Below are positions 56,327-64,000 of a stretch of DNA of 64,000 nt, one piece after another. The notes below the pieces were generated by a model. That model saw only the letters and a program-made list of their open reading frames with translations. It had not been told where the DNA came from and ran no database searches. The DNA lies in assembly GCF_013927005.1 (NCBI RefSeq), contig NZ_CP055930.1:3472001-3536000 (forward strand), read 5' to 3'. Each line of letters opens with the position of its first letter. Position 1 is the first letter of the stretch. This DNA comes from Enterobacter sp. RHBSTW-00175 (GTDB lineage: Bacteria > Pseudomonadota > Gammaproteobacteria > Enterobacterales > Enterobacteriaceae). A program made the translations under genes and the position numbers.

Positions 56327-58909
56327 TTAGCCAACGACCAGATTCAGCAGTTTACCTGGTACGTAGATAACCTTACGTACGGTAACGCCCTCAAGATACT
56401 TCGCAACCAGATGTTCCTGACCCGCGCGCTCGCGAACCTGTTCTTCGGTCGCATCAACAGCCACGGTAATTTTACCGCGTACTTTGCCGTTTACCTGCAC
56501 CACCACAAGCGTAGTGTTTTCCACCATGGCTGATTCGTCGGCAACCGGCCACGGCGCGTTGTCGATATCGCCTTCGCCTTTCAGTTCATGCCACAGCGTG
56601 AAGCTTGCGTGTGGTGTGAACGGGTTCAGCATCCGCACGACGGCCAGCAGCGCTTCACGCATCAACGCGCGATCCTGCTCGCCTTCCTGTGGCGCTTTCG
56701 CCAGCTTGTTCATCAGTTCCATAATAGCCGCAATTGCGGTGTTGAAGGTCTGACGACGACCAATATCATCGGTCACTTTGGCAATAGTTTTATGAACATC
56801 ACGGCGCAGCGCCTGCTGATCGTCGCTCAGTGCCGCCGCGTTCAGCGCAGGTGCATCGCCCTGAGAGGTGTGCTCGTAAACCAGTTTCCAGACACGTTTC
56901 AGGAAGCGGTTAGCACCTTCTACGCCAGATTCCTGCCATTCCAGGGTCATATCCGCAGGAGATGCGAACATCATGAACAGACGAACGGTGTCTGCGCCGT
57001 AACGCTCAACCATCACCTGCGGGTCGATGCCGTTGTTTTTGGACTTGGACATCTTGCTCATGCCGGTATAAACCAGTTCATGACCTTCGGCGTCTTTCGC
57101 CTTCACGATGCGGCCTTTCTCGTCGCGCTCAACGATGGCATCAACCGGAGAAACCCAGTTACGCTCGCCGTTCACGCCAACATAGTAGAAGGCGTCAGCC
57201 AATACCATGCCCTGACACAGCAGCTGTTTTGCTGGTTCATCAGAGTTCACCAGGCCTGCATCACGCATCAACTTATGGAAGAAGCGGAAGTAGAGCAGGT
57301 GCATGATAGCGTGTTCAATACCACCGATGTAGATATCAACCGGCAGCCAGTAGTTAGCAGCTTTCGAATCCAGCATCCCGTCCTGATACTGCGGGCAGGT
57401 GTAGCGCGCATAATACCAGGAAGACTCCATGAAGGTGTCAAAGGTGTCGGTTTCACGCAGCGCAGGCTGGCCGTTCACGGTGGTCTTCGCCCACTCAGGA
57501 TCGGCTTTGATCGGGCTGGTGATGCCGTCCATGACCACATCTTCCGGCAGAATAACTGGCAGTTGATCTTCTGGCGTTGGCAGCACGGTACCATCTTCCA
57601 GAGTGACCATTGGGATTGGCGCACCCCAGTAACGCTGACGGGAAACGCCCCAGTCGCGCAGACGGAAGTTCACTTTACGCTCGCCAACACCCTTCGCCGT
57701 CAGTTTGTCGGCAATAGCGTTGAAGCCGTCTTCAAAACTCAGGCCGCTGAATTCACCAGAGTTAAACAGGGTGCCTTTTTCGGTCAGTGCTTGTGCGGAC
57801 AGATCAGGTTCTGAACCGTCAGCCGCCAGAATGACAGGCTTGATGGACAGACCGTATTTGGATGCAAACTCGTAGTCGCGCTGATCGTGGCCCGGAACGG
57901 CCATCACTGCACCTGTGCCGTATTCCATCAGAACGAAGTTTGCCGCCCAGACTGGGATAGCTTCGCCAGTCAGTGGGTGAATCGCTTTAAAGCCAGTATC
58001 GACGCCTTTTTTCTCCATCGTTGCCATGTCGGCTTCGGCCACTTTAGTTGTGCGGCATTCGTCGATGAAGGTAGCCAGTACCGGGTTGTTTTCGGCGGCT
58101 TTCTGCGCCAGAGGGTGACCTGCGGCAACCGCCAGGTAGGTCGCGCCCATGAAGGTATCCGGGCGAGTGGTGTAGACGGTCAGCGTCTGATCGTAGTTTT
58201 CAACGTTGAAGGTGATTTCCACACCTTCAGAGCGACCGATCCAGTTGCGCTGCATGGTTTTAACGGTATCTGGCCAGTGATCCAGATTATCCAGGTCATT
58301 CAGCAGTTCGTCAGCGTAGGCGGTGATTTTGATAAACCACTGCGGGATCTCTTTACGCTCAACTTTGGTGTCACAACGCCAGCAGCAGCCATCGATAACC
58401 TGTTCGTTCGCCAGAACGGTCTGGTCGTTCGGACACCAGTTAACGGCAGAGGTCTTCTTGTACACCAGGCCTTTTTTGTACAGCTCGGTGAAGAATTTTT
58501 GCTCCCAGCGGTAGTACTCCGGGGTGCAGGTTGCCAGCTCGCGGCTCCAGTCGTAACCAAAGCCCAGCATTTTGAGCTGGTTTTTCATGTAAGCGATGTT
58601 GTCGTAGGTCCACGGCGCTGGCGCGGTGTTGTTTTTGACCGCAGCACCTTCAGCAGGCAGGCCGAATGCATCCCAGCCGATAGGTTGCAGAACGTTTTTA
58701 CCCAACATGCGCTGGTAACGCGCAATCACATCACCGATGGTGTAGTTACGCACGTGGCCCATGTGTAGTCGGCCAGAAGGATAGGGAAGCATCGACAGGC
58801 AGTAATACTTCTCTTTGCTCTCGTCTTCGGTGACTTCAAAAGTGCGCTTCTCGTCCCAGTGTTGCTGGACTTTAGATTCTATCTCTTCCGGGCGGTATTG
58901 CTCTTGCAT
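56327..58909 (-). CDS. leuS: LeuS, leucyl-tRNA synthetase
   Basis: 860 residues, the E. coli length, from ATG 58909. Class I signature [14 protein letters not shown] (HIGH), zinc-binding Cys cluster ([14 protein letters not shown]...CCWRC), the CP1 editing domain with the Thr-rich [12 protein letters not shown] region, and KMSKSKNN. A frame extension to 59017 is not part of the protein. Confidence 0.98.
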   Translation of the reverse strand: MQEQYRPEEIESKVQQHWDEKRTFEVTEDESKEKYYCLSMLPYPSGRLHMGHVRNYTIGDVIARYQRMLGKNVLQPIGWDAFGLPAEGAAVKNNTAPAPWTYDNIAYMKNQLKMLGFGYDWSRELATCTPEYYRWEQKFFTELYKKGLVYKKTSAVNWCPNDQTVLANEQVIDGCCWRCDTKVERKEIPQWFIKITAYADELLNDLDNLDHWPDTVKTMQRNWIGRSEGVEITFNVENYDQTLTVYTTRPDTFMGATYLAVAAGHPLAQKAAENNPVLATFIDECRTTKVAEADMATMEKKGVDTGFKAIHPLTGEAIPVWAANFVLMEYGTGAVMAVPGHDQRDYEFASKYGLSIKPVILAADGSEPDLSAQALTEKGTLFNSGEFSGLSFEDGFNAIADKLTAKGVGERKVNFRLRDWGVSRQRYWGAPIPMVTLEDGTVLPTPEDQLPVILPEDVVMDGITSPIKADPEWAKTTVNGQPALRETDTFDTFMESSWYYARYTCPQYQDGMLDSKAANYWLPVDIYIGGIEHAIMHLLYFRFFHKLMRDAGLVNSDEPAKQLLCQGMVLADAFYYVGVNGERNWVSPVDAIVERDEKGRIVKAKDAEGHELVYTGMSKMSKSKNNGIDPQVMVERYGADTVRLFMMFASPADMTLEWQESGVEGANRFLKRVWKLVYEHTSQGDAPALNAAALSDDQQALRRDVHKTIAKVTDDIGRRQTFNTAIAAIMELMNKLAKAPQEGEQDRALMREALLAVVRMLNPFTPHASFTLWHELKGEGDIDNAPWPVADESAMVENTTLVVVQVNGKVRGKITVAVDATEEQVRERAGQEHLVAKYLEGVTVRKVIYVPGKLLNLVVG

Positions 58910-59120
58910 GGCAGCCAGTGGTCCTGTTTTCAATACAGCTACAAATGTAGCCAATGGATGTGGTATCTCAGATCCGCATAGCATAGCCCAAACGCCCGCG
59001 TCAAAACAGCCTTTCACGCAAATGCGCTTTGCAGGAATTTACCGGGTCTGTGCTGTACCTGGCAAAGCGGCGATGAAATAAGGTCTACTATTAGAGATAG
59101 TTACTTACCCGGGAGGCAAA

Positions 59121-59606
59121 ATGATGAACAAGGTTGCTCAATTTTACCGCGAACTGGTTGCCACACTCACGGAACGCCTGCGTAATGGTGAAAGAGATAT
59201 TGATGCGCTGGTTGAACAGGCGCGAGTAAGAGTGATGCAAACGGGTGAGTTAACGCGAACGGAAGTGGATGAGGTAACACGTGCTGTGCGGCGCGATCTG
59301 GAAGAGTTTGCGCGCAGCTATGAAGAGAGCCAGGACGAAATCACAGACAGCGTTTTTATGCGCGTGATTAAAGAGAGCCTGTGGCAGGAACTGGTCGATA
59401 TCACTGACAAAACACAGCTGGAGTGGCGTGAGGTGTTTCAGGATCTCAACCACCATGGTGTATATCACAGTGGTGAAGTGGTGGGGCTGGGAAATCTGGT
59501 GTGTGAGAAGTGCCATCACCATATTGCGGTTTATACACCTGATGTGCTGCCGCGTTGCCCAAAATGCGGGCACGATCAGTTCCAGCGCCGCCCGTTTGAG
59601 CCATAG
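59121..59606 (+). CDS. ybeL: YbeL, zinc-ribbon DUF1451 protein
   Basis: 161 residues: a long helical N-terminal part rich in Glu/Arg and a C-terminal zinc ribbon (CEKCHHH...LPRCPKCGHDQF). Same family and length as E. coli YbeL; function unknown. GGAGG precedes ATG 59121 (ATG 59124 also possible). Divergent from leuS. Confidence 0.93.
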   Translation: MMNKVAQFYRELVATLTERLRNGERDIDALVEQARVRVMQTGELTRTEVDEVTRAVRRDLEEFARSYEESQDEITDSVFMRVIKESLWQELVDITDKTQLEWREVFQDLNHHGVYHSGEVVGLGNLVCEKCHHHIAVYTPDVLPRCPKCGHDQFQRRPFEP

Positions 59607-59625
59607 GTAAAAGCACTGGTTTGTT

Positions 59626-59658
59626 CCCTCTCCCTGTGGGAGAGGGCTAGGGTGAGGG
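59626..59658. repeat. Dispersed hairpin repeat, copy near ybeL
   Basis: CCCTCTCCC (59626-59634), TGT, GGGAGAGGG (59638-59646), CTAGGGTGAGGG. Nearly identical to the 16146 unit. It fills the tail-to-tail gap between ybeL and rihA. Confidence 0.82.
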
Positions 59659-59660
59659 CA

Positions 59661-60602
59661 TCAGGCCGCAGAAAAATAAGCCAGCCTCTCCGCCAGCAAA
59701 TTCACAAACGCTTCCCGATCGATATCCACCATCAGTGTCGTATTCGGTTTATTTCCGGTCAGCGAATAGTAATCTACCACCGTCATCCCCTGAGTATATT
59801 TCCCCGCAGTTTCCACGCCCACCCAGCGTTCCACAGTAGTGAACATCTCAGGCTTCAGCAGCCAGGCAATGGTGCAAGGGTCGTGCAGTGGCGCTCCCTG
59901 GAATCCCCATTTTTCGTCTTTGTGGTACTCAAGGAAGAAGTCGAGCAGCTCAGCCACGGTTGTGGCGACAGGGTTACCAATGGCACGAAAACGCTCTGTA
60001 TCTTCCAGCATAATCTGCGCCCGGTGGGTAACATCCAGCCCCGCCATCACAATCGGTAAACCCGACTGGAAGACAATCTCTGCTGCTTCCGGGTCGACAA
60101 AGATGTTGAACTCCGCCGCAGGCGTCCAGTTACCAAGCCCCATCGCACCTCCCATAATCACAATGCGGGAGATTTTCTTATGCAGTTCCGGGTGGCCGTT
60201 TAAGAGCAGCGCGACGTTGGTTTGCGGGCCGGTTGCCACCAGCGTGACGGGTTCAGCACTTTCACGCAGTACCTTTGCCATCAGCTCAACGGCCGTGCAG
60301 TTTTGCGGTGCAAATCCTGGTTCTGGCAGTGCCGGGCCGTCAAGCCCTGATTCACCGTGCACATTGTCGGCAATGATCAACTCGCGCATCAGCGGCTTAA
60401 CTGCACCGCCTGCCACTGGAATATCCGTGCGTTTTAACAGCGTGAGCATCCGCAGCACGTTACGCAGGGTTTTATCCGGGGTCTGGTTTCCGGCCGACGA
60501 GGTGACAGCTTTTAAGTCCAGTTCAGGGGAGGCAAGAGCAAGGACGAGGGCGATCGCGTCATCATGACCTGGATCGCAATCGAGAATGATTGGCAGTGCC
60601 AT
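59661..60602 (-). CDS. rihA: RihA, pyrimidine-specific ribonucleoside hydrolase
   Basis: 313 residues of the inosine-uridine nucleoside hydrolase family (E. coli 311). Ca2+-binding DCDPGHDDA at 8-16, the second Asp late in [11 protein letters not shown], and [15 protein letters not shown] typical of RihA. Hydrolyses cytidine and uridine to base plus ribose. ATG 60602 chosen; an extension to 60698 has no family match. In E. coli hscC and the djl cluster lie between rihA and ybeL. Confidence 0.96.
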   Translation of the reverse strand: MALPIILDCDPGHDDAIALVLALASPELDLKAVTSSAGNQTPDKTLRNVLRMLTLLKRTDIPVAGGAVKPLMRELIIADNVHGESGLDGPALPEPGFAPQNCTAVELMAKVLRESAEPVTLVATGPQTNVALLLNGHPELHKKISRIVIMGGAMGLGNWTPAAEFNIFVDPEAAEIVFQSGLPIVMAGLDVTHRAQIMLEDTERFRAIGNPVATTVAELLDFFLEYHKDEKWGFQGAPLHDPCTIAWLLKPEMFTTVERWVGVETAGKYTQGMTVVDYYSLTGNKPNTTLMVDIDREAFVNLLAERLAYFSAA

Positions 60603-60690
60603 AGAGTTCTCCATTTTTAGCGTTATTTTGTGACAAGGGTAACGCTGCAATGTGAGGCCGACGAGAAGAAGAGATGTAAAGCGTGAAGCA

Positions 60691-60714
60691 GTGCGCAATC
60701 CGCAGATTGCGCAC
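60691..60714 (-). terminator. Hairpin after gltL
   Basis: GTGCGCAATC-CGCA-GATTGCGCAC, perfect 10 bp stem 9 bp after the gltL stop. No long T-run, so perhaps an mRNA-end stabiliser rather than a true terminator. Confidence 0.5.
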
Positions 60715-60722
60715 TGAGAAGA

Positions 60723-61448
60723 TTAATGCAGAATTTTGGCGAGGAAGTCTTTTGCGCGCTCAGATTTCGGGTTCGCGAAGAACTCTTCTTTTGGCGAGTC
60801 TTCAACGATCTTGCCTTCATCCATAAAGATCACGCGGTTGGCCACTTTACGGGCGAAGCCCATTTCGTGCGTTACCACCATCATGGTCATCCCTTCGTGC
60901 GCCAGTTCAACCATGACATCCAGCACTTCGTTGATCATTTCAGGATCGAGCGCAGAGGTGGGTTCGTCAAAGAGCATGGCTACCGGATCCATACACAGCG
61001 CGCGGGCGATCGCTACACGCTGCTGCTGGCCGCCGGAGAGCTGCGCCGGGAATTTATCGGCGTGAGCGGAAAGCCCCACACGTTCCAGTAACTTCAGCCC
61101 TTTTTCGCGTGCGAGTTTTTTATCGCGCTTAAGCACTTTTACCTGCGCCAGGGTCAGGTTTTCGATAATGGAGAGATGCGGGAACAACTCAAAATGCTGG
61201 AATACCATCCCGACGTGGGAGCGCAGCTGGGCAAGGTTGGTTTTCTTGTCATTCACTTTGGTGCCGTTAACGAGGATCTCGCCTTGCTGCACCGGCTCCA
61301 GGCCATTGACGGTTTTAATCAGCGTGGATTTGCCGGAACCGGACGGCCCGCACACCACCACCACATCGCCTTTTTTCACTTCGGTGGAGCAGTCGGTCAG
61401 CACCTGAAAGTGCCCATACCATTTAGAAACATTTTTCAGGGAAATCAT
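60723..61448 (-). CDS. gltL: GltL, glutamate/aspartate importer ATPase
   Basis: 241 residues. Walker [11 protein letters not shown]-loop [11 protein letters not shown], signature [15 protein letters not shown], Walker [12 protein letters not shown], and the switch His in VVTHEMGFA. Last gene of gltIJKL; one-base overlap with gltK (TAATG). Confidence 0.98.
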   Translation of the reverse strand: MISLKNVSKWYGHFQVLTDCSTEVKKGDVVVVCGPSGSGKSTLIKTVNGLEPVQQGEILVNGTKVNDKKTNLAQLRSHVGMVFQHFELFPHLSIIENLTLAQVKVLKRDKKLAREKGLKLLERVGLSAHADKFPAQLSGGQQQRVAIARALCMDPVAMLFDEPTSALDPEMINEVLDVMVELAHEGMTMMVVTHEMGFARKVANRVIFMDEGKIVEDSPKEEFFANPKSERAKDFLAKILH

Positions 61449-62122
61449 TATACAGTCCTTTTCTTCAGCCAGCTGACCAACAGCGACGCGCTTAAACTAA
61501 TCACAAAATAGACCCCACCTGCGAAGAGGACCATCTCGACCTGCGTACCATCACGCTCACCGATGGTGGAAGCGGTACGGAAGAAGTCTGCCAGGCTTAG
61601 TACGTATACCAGAGAGGTATCCTGGAACAGCACGATGCCCTGAGTCAGCAGGAGTGGAACCATGGCGCGAAACGCCTGCGGCAGAATGATGAGCTGCATC
61701 GACTGCCAGTGAGTCATCCCCAGCGCCAGTGCGGCACTGGATTGCCCACGCGAAATACTCTGTATACCCGCACGGATAATCTCTGAGTAATAAGCGGCCT
61801 CAAACATAGAGAATGCCACCATCGCCGAGATCAGGCGGATGTCGGTTTTCGGTGACAGCCCCAGTACGTTCTGCAAGAAGCCTGGAACAATCAGATAAAA
61901 CCATAACAGCACCATCACCAGTGGAATGGAGCGGAAGACGTTAACGTAGGCGGTGGCAAACCAGGCGAACGGTTTAAAGCTCGACAGGCGCATCACCGCA
62001 AGCAGGGTGCCCCAGACGATACCGATGATGATGGCAATCACTGTGATCTTTAACGTAATCACCAGGCCATCAAGCAGATACGGCATGGATGGAACAATGG
62101 AACTCCAGTCAAATTCGTACAT
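61448..62122 (-). CDS. gltK: GltK, glutamate/aspartate importer permease
   Basis: 224-residue HisM/GlnP-type permease with the ATPase-contact EAA loop ([23 protein letters not shown]). One-base overlaps on both sides. Confidence 0.97.
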   Translation of the reverse strand: MYEFDWSSIVPSMPYLLDGLVITLKITVIAIIIGIVWGTLLAVMRLSSFKPFAWFATAYVNVFRSIPLVMVLLWFYLIVPGFLQNVLGLSPKTDIRLISAMVAFSMFEAAYYSEIIRAGIQSISRGQSSAALALGMTHWQSMQLIILPQAFRAMVPLLLTQGIVLFQDTSLVYVLSLADFFRTASTIGERDGTQVEMVLFAGGVYFVISLSASLLVSWLKKRTV

Positions 62123-62862
62123 TATTTGCCCCCCAGATTGCCCGGCAGGCGAATTTTGCGTTCAACCAGGTTCATCACCAGCATGATGACAGTGTTAATC
62201 AGAACATAGGCGAGCGTTATCGCGGTGAAGGATTCCCACGCATGGGCGGAGTAATCCAGCAGTTTGCCCGCCTGCGCCGCCATATCCACCAGACCGATAG
62301 TGGACGCGATGGCCGAGTTTTTCACCAGGTTCATCATCTCTGAGGTCATCGGAGGAACGATCACGCGGTAAGCGTTAGGCAGCAGCACATAACGGTATGT
62401 TTGTGGCAGCGTCAGGCCCATCGCCAGACCGGCATTCTTTTGTCCGCGCGGCAGGGACTGAATGGCAGCACGTACCTGCTCGCACACGCGGGCAGCGGTA
62501 AACAGCCCCAGACACAGCATGGAGGAGACAAAGAACTGAATGTTCGGATCCAGTTCTGACTTAAACCACATGCCAATATTTTCAGGTAGCAGTTCAGGAA
62601 CAACCAGATACCAGGTAAAGAATTGCACTATCAGAGGAACGTTACGGAACAGTTCCACATACAGGGTGCCGAGAGTTGAAAGAAAGCGGTTAGGGACGGT
62701 ACGCAAAATACCGAACAACGAGCCGACAAGAAACGCGATTATCCATGCCGTTATGGATAAAGCCACAGTGACCTGAAAGCCGCTCCATAACCAGCCAAGA
62801 TAGGTGGTGTTGCCGAACGGGGCTTGTTGCAGAAAAATGCCCCAGTTCCAGTCGATTGACAT
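62122..62862 (-). CDS. gltJ: GltJ, glutamate/aspartate importer permease
   Basis: 246 residues from ATG 62862 (GGAG six bases upstream), the second polar-amino-acid permease, EAA loop [24 protein letters not shown] frame extension runs upstream through the terminator at 62875 and is not used. Confidence 0.97.
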   Translation of the reverse strand: MSIDWNWGIFLQQAPFGNTTYLGWLWSGFQVTVALSITAWIIAFLVGSLFGILRTVPNRFLSTLGTLYVELFRNVPLIVQFFTWYLVVPELLPENIGMWFKSELDPNIQFFVSSMLCLGLFTAARVCEQVRAAIQSLPRGQKNAGLAMGLTLPQTYRYVLLPNAYRVIVPPMTSEMMNLVKNSAIASTIGLVDMAAQAGKLLDYSAHAWESFTAITLAYVLINTVIMLVMNLVERKIRLPGNLGGK

Positions 62863-62874
62863 AATAAACTCCAG

Positions 62875-62899
62875 AAAAAAAAGGGTAGCAGCGCTACCC
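62875..62899 (-). terminator. Intra-operon terminator between gltI and gltJ
   Basis: On the minus strand GGGTAGC-GCT-GCTACCC is followed by eight T (62882-62875), 13 bp before gltJ. Partial termination here would favour GltI over the membrane genes and forms the 3' end of SroC. Confidence 0.92.
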
Positions 62900-63038
62900 T
62901 CGAAGATTGGTGAGAAGCTAATTTTCGCGCTGAGTGGGGAACGACCACTCAACGTATAGTCTGTCCGTGCTTCCCGACAATCGAGAGGGCAGGAGGTCCT
63001 GCCCCTGTTGTTCTAATTAGTTAAGAGCCTTGTCGTTT
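62876..63038 (-). ncRNA. sroC: Probable SroC sRNA (gltI 3'-end-derived)
   Basis: In E. coli and Salmonella SroC is a roughly 160-nt RNA cut from the gltIJKL message around the gltI stop and ending at the gltI-gltJ terminator; it sponges GcvB. The same layout is present here: a 154 bp gltI-gltJ spacer ending in a strong terminator. The 5' end is set only by that known length; sequence identity was not checked. Confidence 0.6.
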
Positions 63039-63922
63039 GGTGATTTGAACAGCGCTTTCATGTCGTCAGACAGTTCAAAGTTCATGTTAAGATTTTTTGG
63101 TGGAATTGGATTCTTGAACCACTTGTCGAACCATTTTTCCGCTTCGCCGGAAGTCTGCGTCTGAGCGATGGTGTCATCGATCAGTTTTTTGAACTCAGCG
63201 TCGTCTTTACGCAGCATACAGCCGTAAGCTTCTTTGGATTGCGCGGTGCCTACGATTTCCCAGTTGTCTGGTTTCTTCGCTTTAGCACGCTCACCTGCCA
63301 GCAGTGCGTCATCCATCATGAATGCCACAGCACGGCCGCTTTCCAGCGTACGGAAAGAGTCGCCGTGGTCTTTCGCACTGATGATACGCATATCCATTTT
63401 CTTCTCGTCATTCAGCTTGTGCAGCAGAACTTCAGAAGTGGTACCGGATGTCACCACAACCGCTTTGCCTTTCAGGTCAGCAAAATCTTTAATCTCGCCG
63501 CCTTTCTTGGTCAGCAGGCGGGTACCTACCACGAAGATGGTGTCAGAGAACGCAGCCTGTTTCTGGCGCTCAAGGTTGTTAGTGGTTGAGCCGCACTCAA
63601 AATCGAAGGTGCCATTTTGCAGCAGAGGAATACGGTTCTGCGAGGTGATAGGAATCAACTTCACCTGTAGATCAGGCTTGTTCAGCTTTTTCTTCACGGC
63701 TTCAACGATGGCGTTGGAGTAATCCTGTGAATAGCCCACGACTTTTTGCGTGTTGTCGTAGTAAGAGAACGGGACAGAAGATTCACGGTGGCCGACCACG
63801 ATCACGCCGTTTTTGGCAATCTTGTCGAGAGTGCTCCCGGCAGCCGGAGCGTCTTCAGCGTGTACAACGCTTGCGGACATCCCCATAACCAGCATTGCTG
63901 TGGCCAGTTTACGTAATTGCAT
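63017..63922 (-). CDS. gltI: GltI, periplasmic glutamate/aspartate-binding protein
   Basis: 301 residues from ATG 63922 (AAGGAG just upstream). Signal peptide about 1-22, cleaved after VVHA. Type II amino-acid-binding fold with the SBP3 signature GYSQDYSNAIVEAVK and ligand residues around RESSVPFSY and GSTTNNLERQKQAAFS. First gene of gltIJKL; its promoter lies at the right edge or outside the window. Confidence 0.97.
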   Translation of the reverse strand: MQLRKLATAMLVMGMSASVVHAEDAPAAGSTLDKIAKNGVIVVGHRESSVPFSYYDNTQKVVGYSQDYSNAIVEAVKKKLNKPDLQVKLIPITSQNRIPLLQNGTFDFECGSTTNNLERQKQAAFSDTIFVVGTRLLTKKGGEIKDFADLKGKAVVVTSGTTSEVLLHKLNDEKKMDMRIISAKDHGDSFRTLESGRAVAFMMDDALLAGERAKAKKPDNWEIVGTAQSKEAYGCMLRKDDAEFKKLIDDTIAQTQTSGEAEKWFDKWFKNPIPPKNLNMNFELSDDMKALFKSPNDKALN

Positions 63923-64000
63923 ACCCAACTCCTTTTTTATCAGCGCCAGTGACGCATTGATACCCATTGTGATGTTGTTATATCTCGCGCTATGCGAGTG

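Overview
The window is chromosomal DNA from an enteric gammaproteobacterium, most likely Enterobacter or a near relative such as Lelliottia or Leclercia. The gene order follows the Escherichia coli backbone from entH (enterobactin operon end) to gltIJKL, and many proteins have exactly the E. coli length. Several E. coli blocks are missing: dsbG, the cit genes, cobC and the hscC/djl cluster. Other blocks are added. I saw no tRNA, rRNA, CRISPR array or prophage.

Left part (1-8.1 kb): the 3' end of entH; a minus-strand operon of an M20 metallopeptidase with YjiG/YjiH-like membrane proteins; cstA-ybdD; a RelE/HigB-type toxin with an XRE antitoxin; a short-chain dehydrogenase; and hcxA (ybdH).

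Methionine salvage island (8.1-21.6 kb): hcxA and ybdL (mtnE) are close neighbours in E. coli. Here they are separated by about 12 kb. The insert holds a sugar-type ABC importer, a LVIVD beta-propeller protein, mtnK, mtnA, a START-like protein, two small regulators, an IS481-family element and mtnD-mtnC-mtnB. With mtnE the route from methylthioribose to methionine is complete. Each of the three divergent intergenic regions (hcxA/importer, mtnK/mtnA, mtnB/mtnE) holds tandem MetJ-box-like octamers, so the island looks like one methionine-repressed regulon.

Middle (21.6-34.3 kb): ybdM/ybdN, the LysR regulator ybdO, a roughly 0.6 kb spacer holding a possible small hydrophobic peptide gene and a strong terminator, ahpC-ahpF, an IS150-like element, uspG, rnk, two small enzymes, rna (RNase I) and dcuC. 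Both insertion sequences sit in the loop of a hairpin: the IS3-family one in the ahpF/uspG terminator, the IS481-family one in a dispersed intergenic hairpin repeat.

Metal block (34.5-40.9 kb): a secreted His/Met/Cys-containing protein, CusF-, CusC-, CusB- and CusA-like genes form a copper/silver efflux operon with no cusRS beside it.

Right part (41-64 kb): conserved envelope and housekeeping genes: pagP, cspE, crcB, ybeM, tatE, lipA, ybeF, lipB, ybeD, dacA, rlpA, mrdB, mrdA, rlmH, rsfS, nadD, holA, lptE, leuS, ybeL, rihA and the glutamate/aspartate importer gltIJKL with the probable SroC sRNA between gltI and gltJ.
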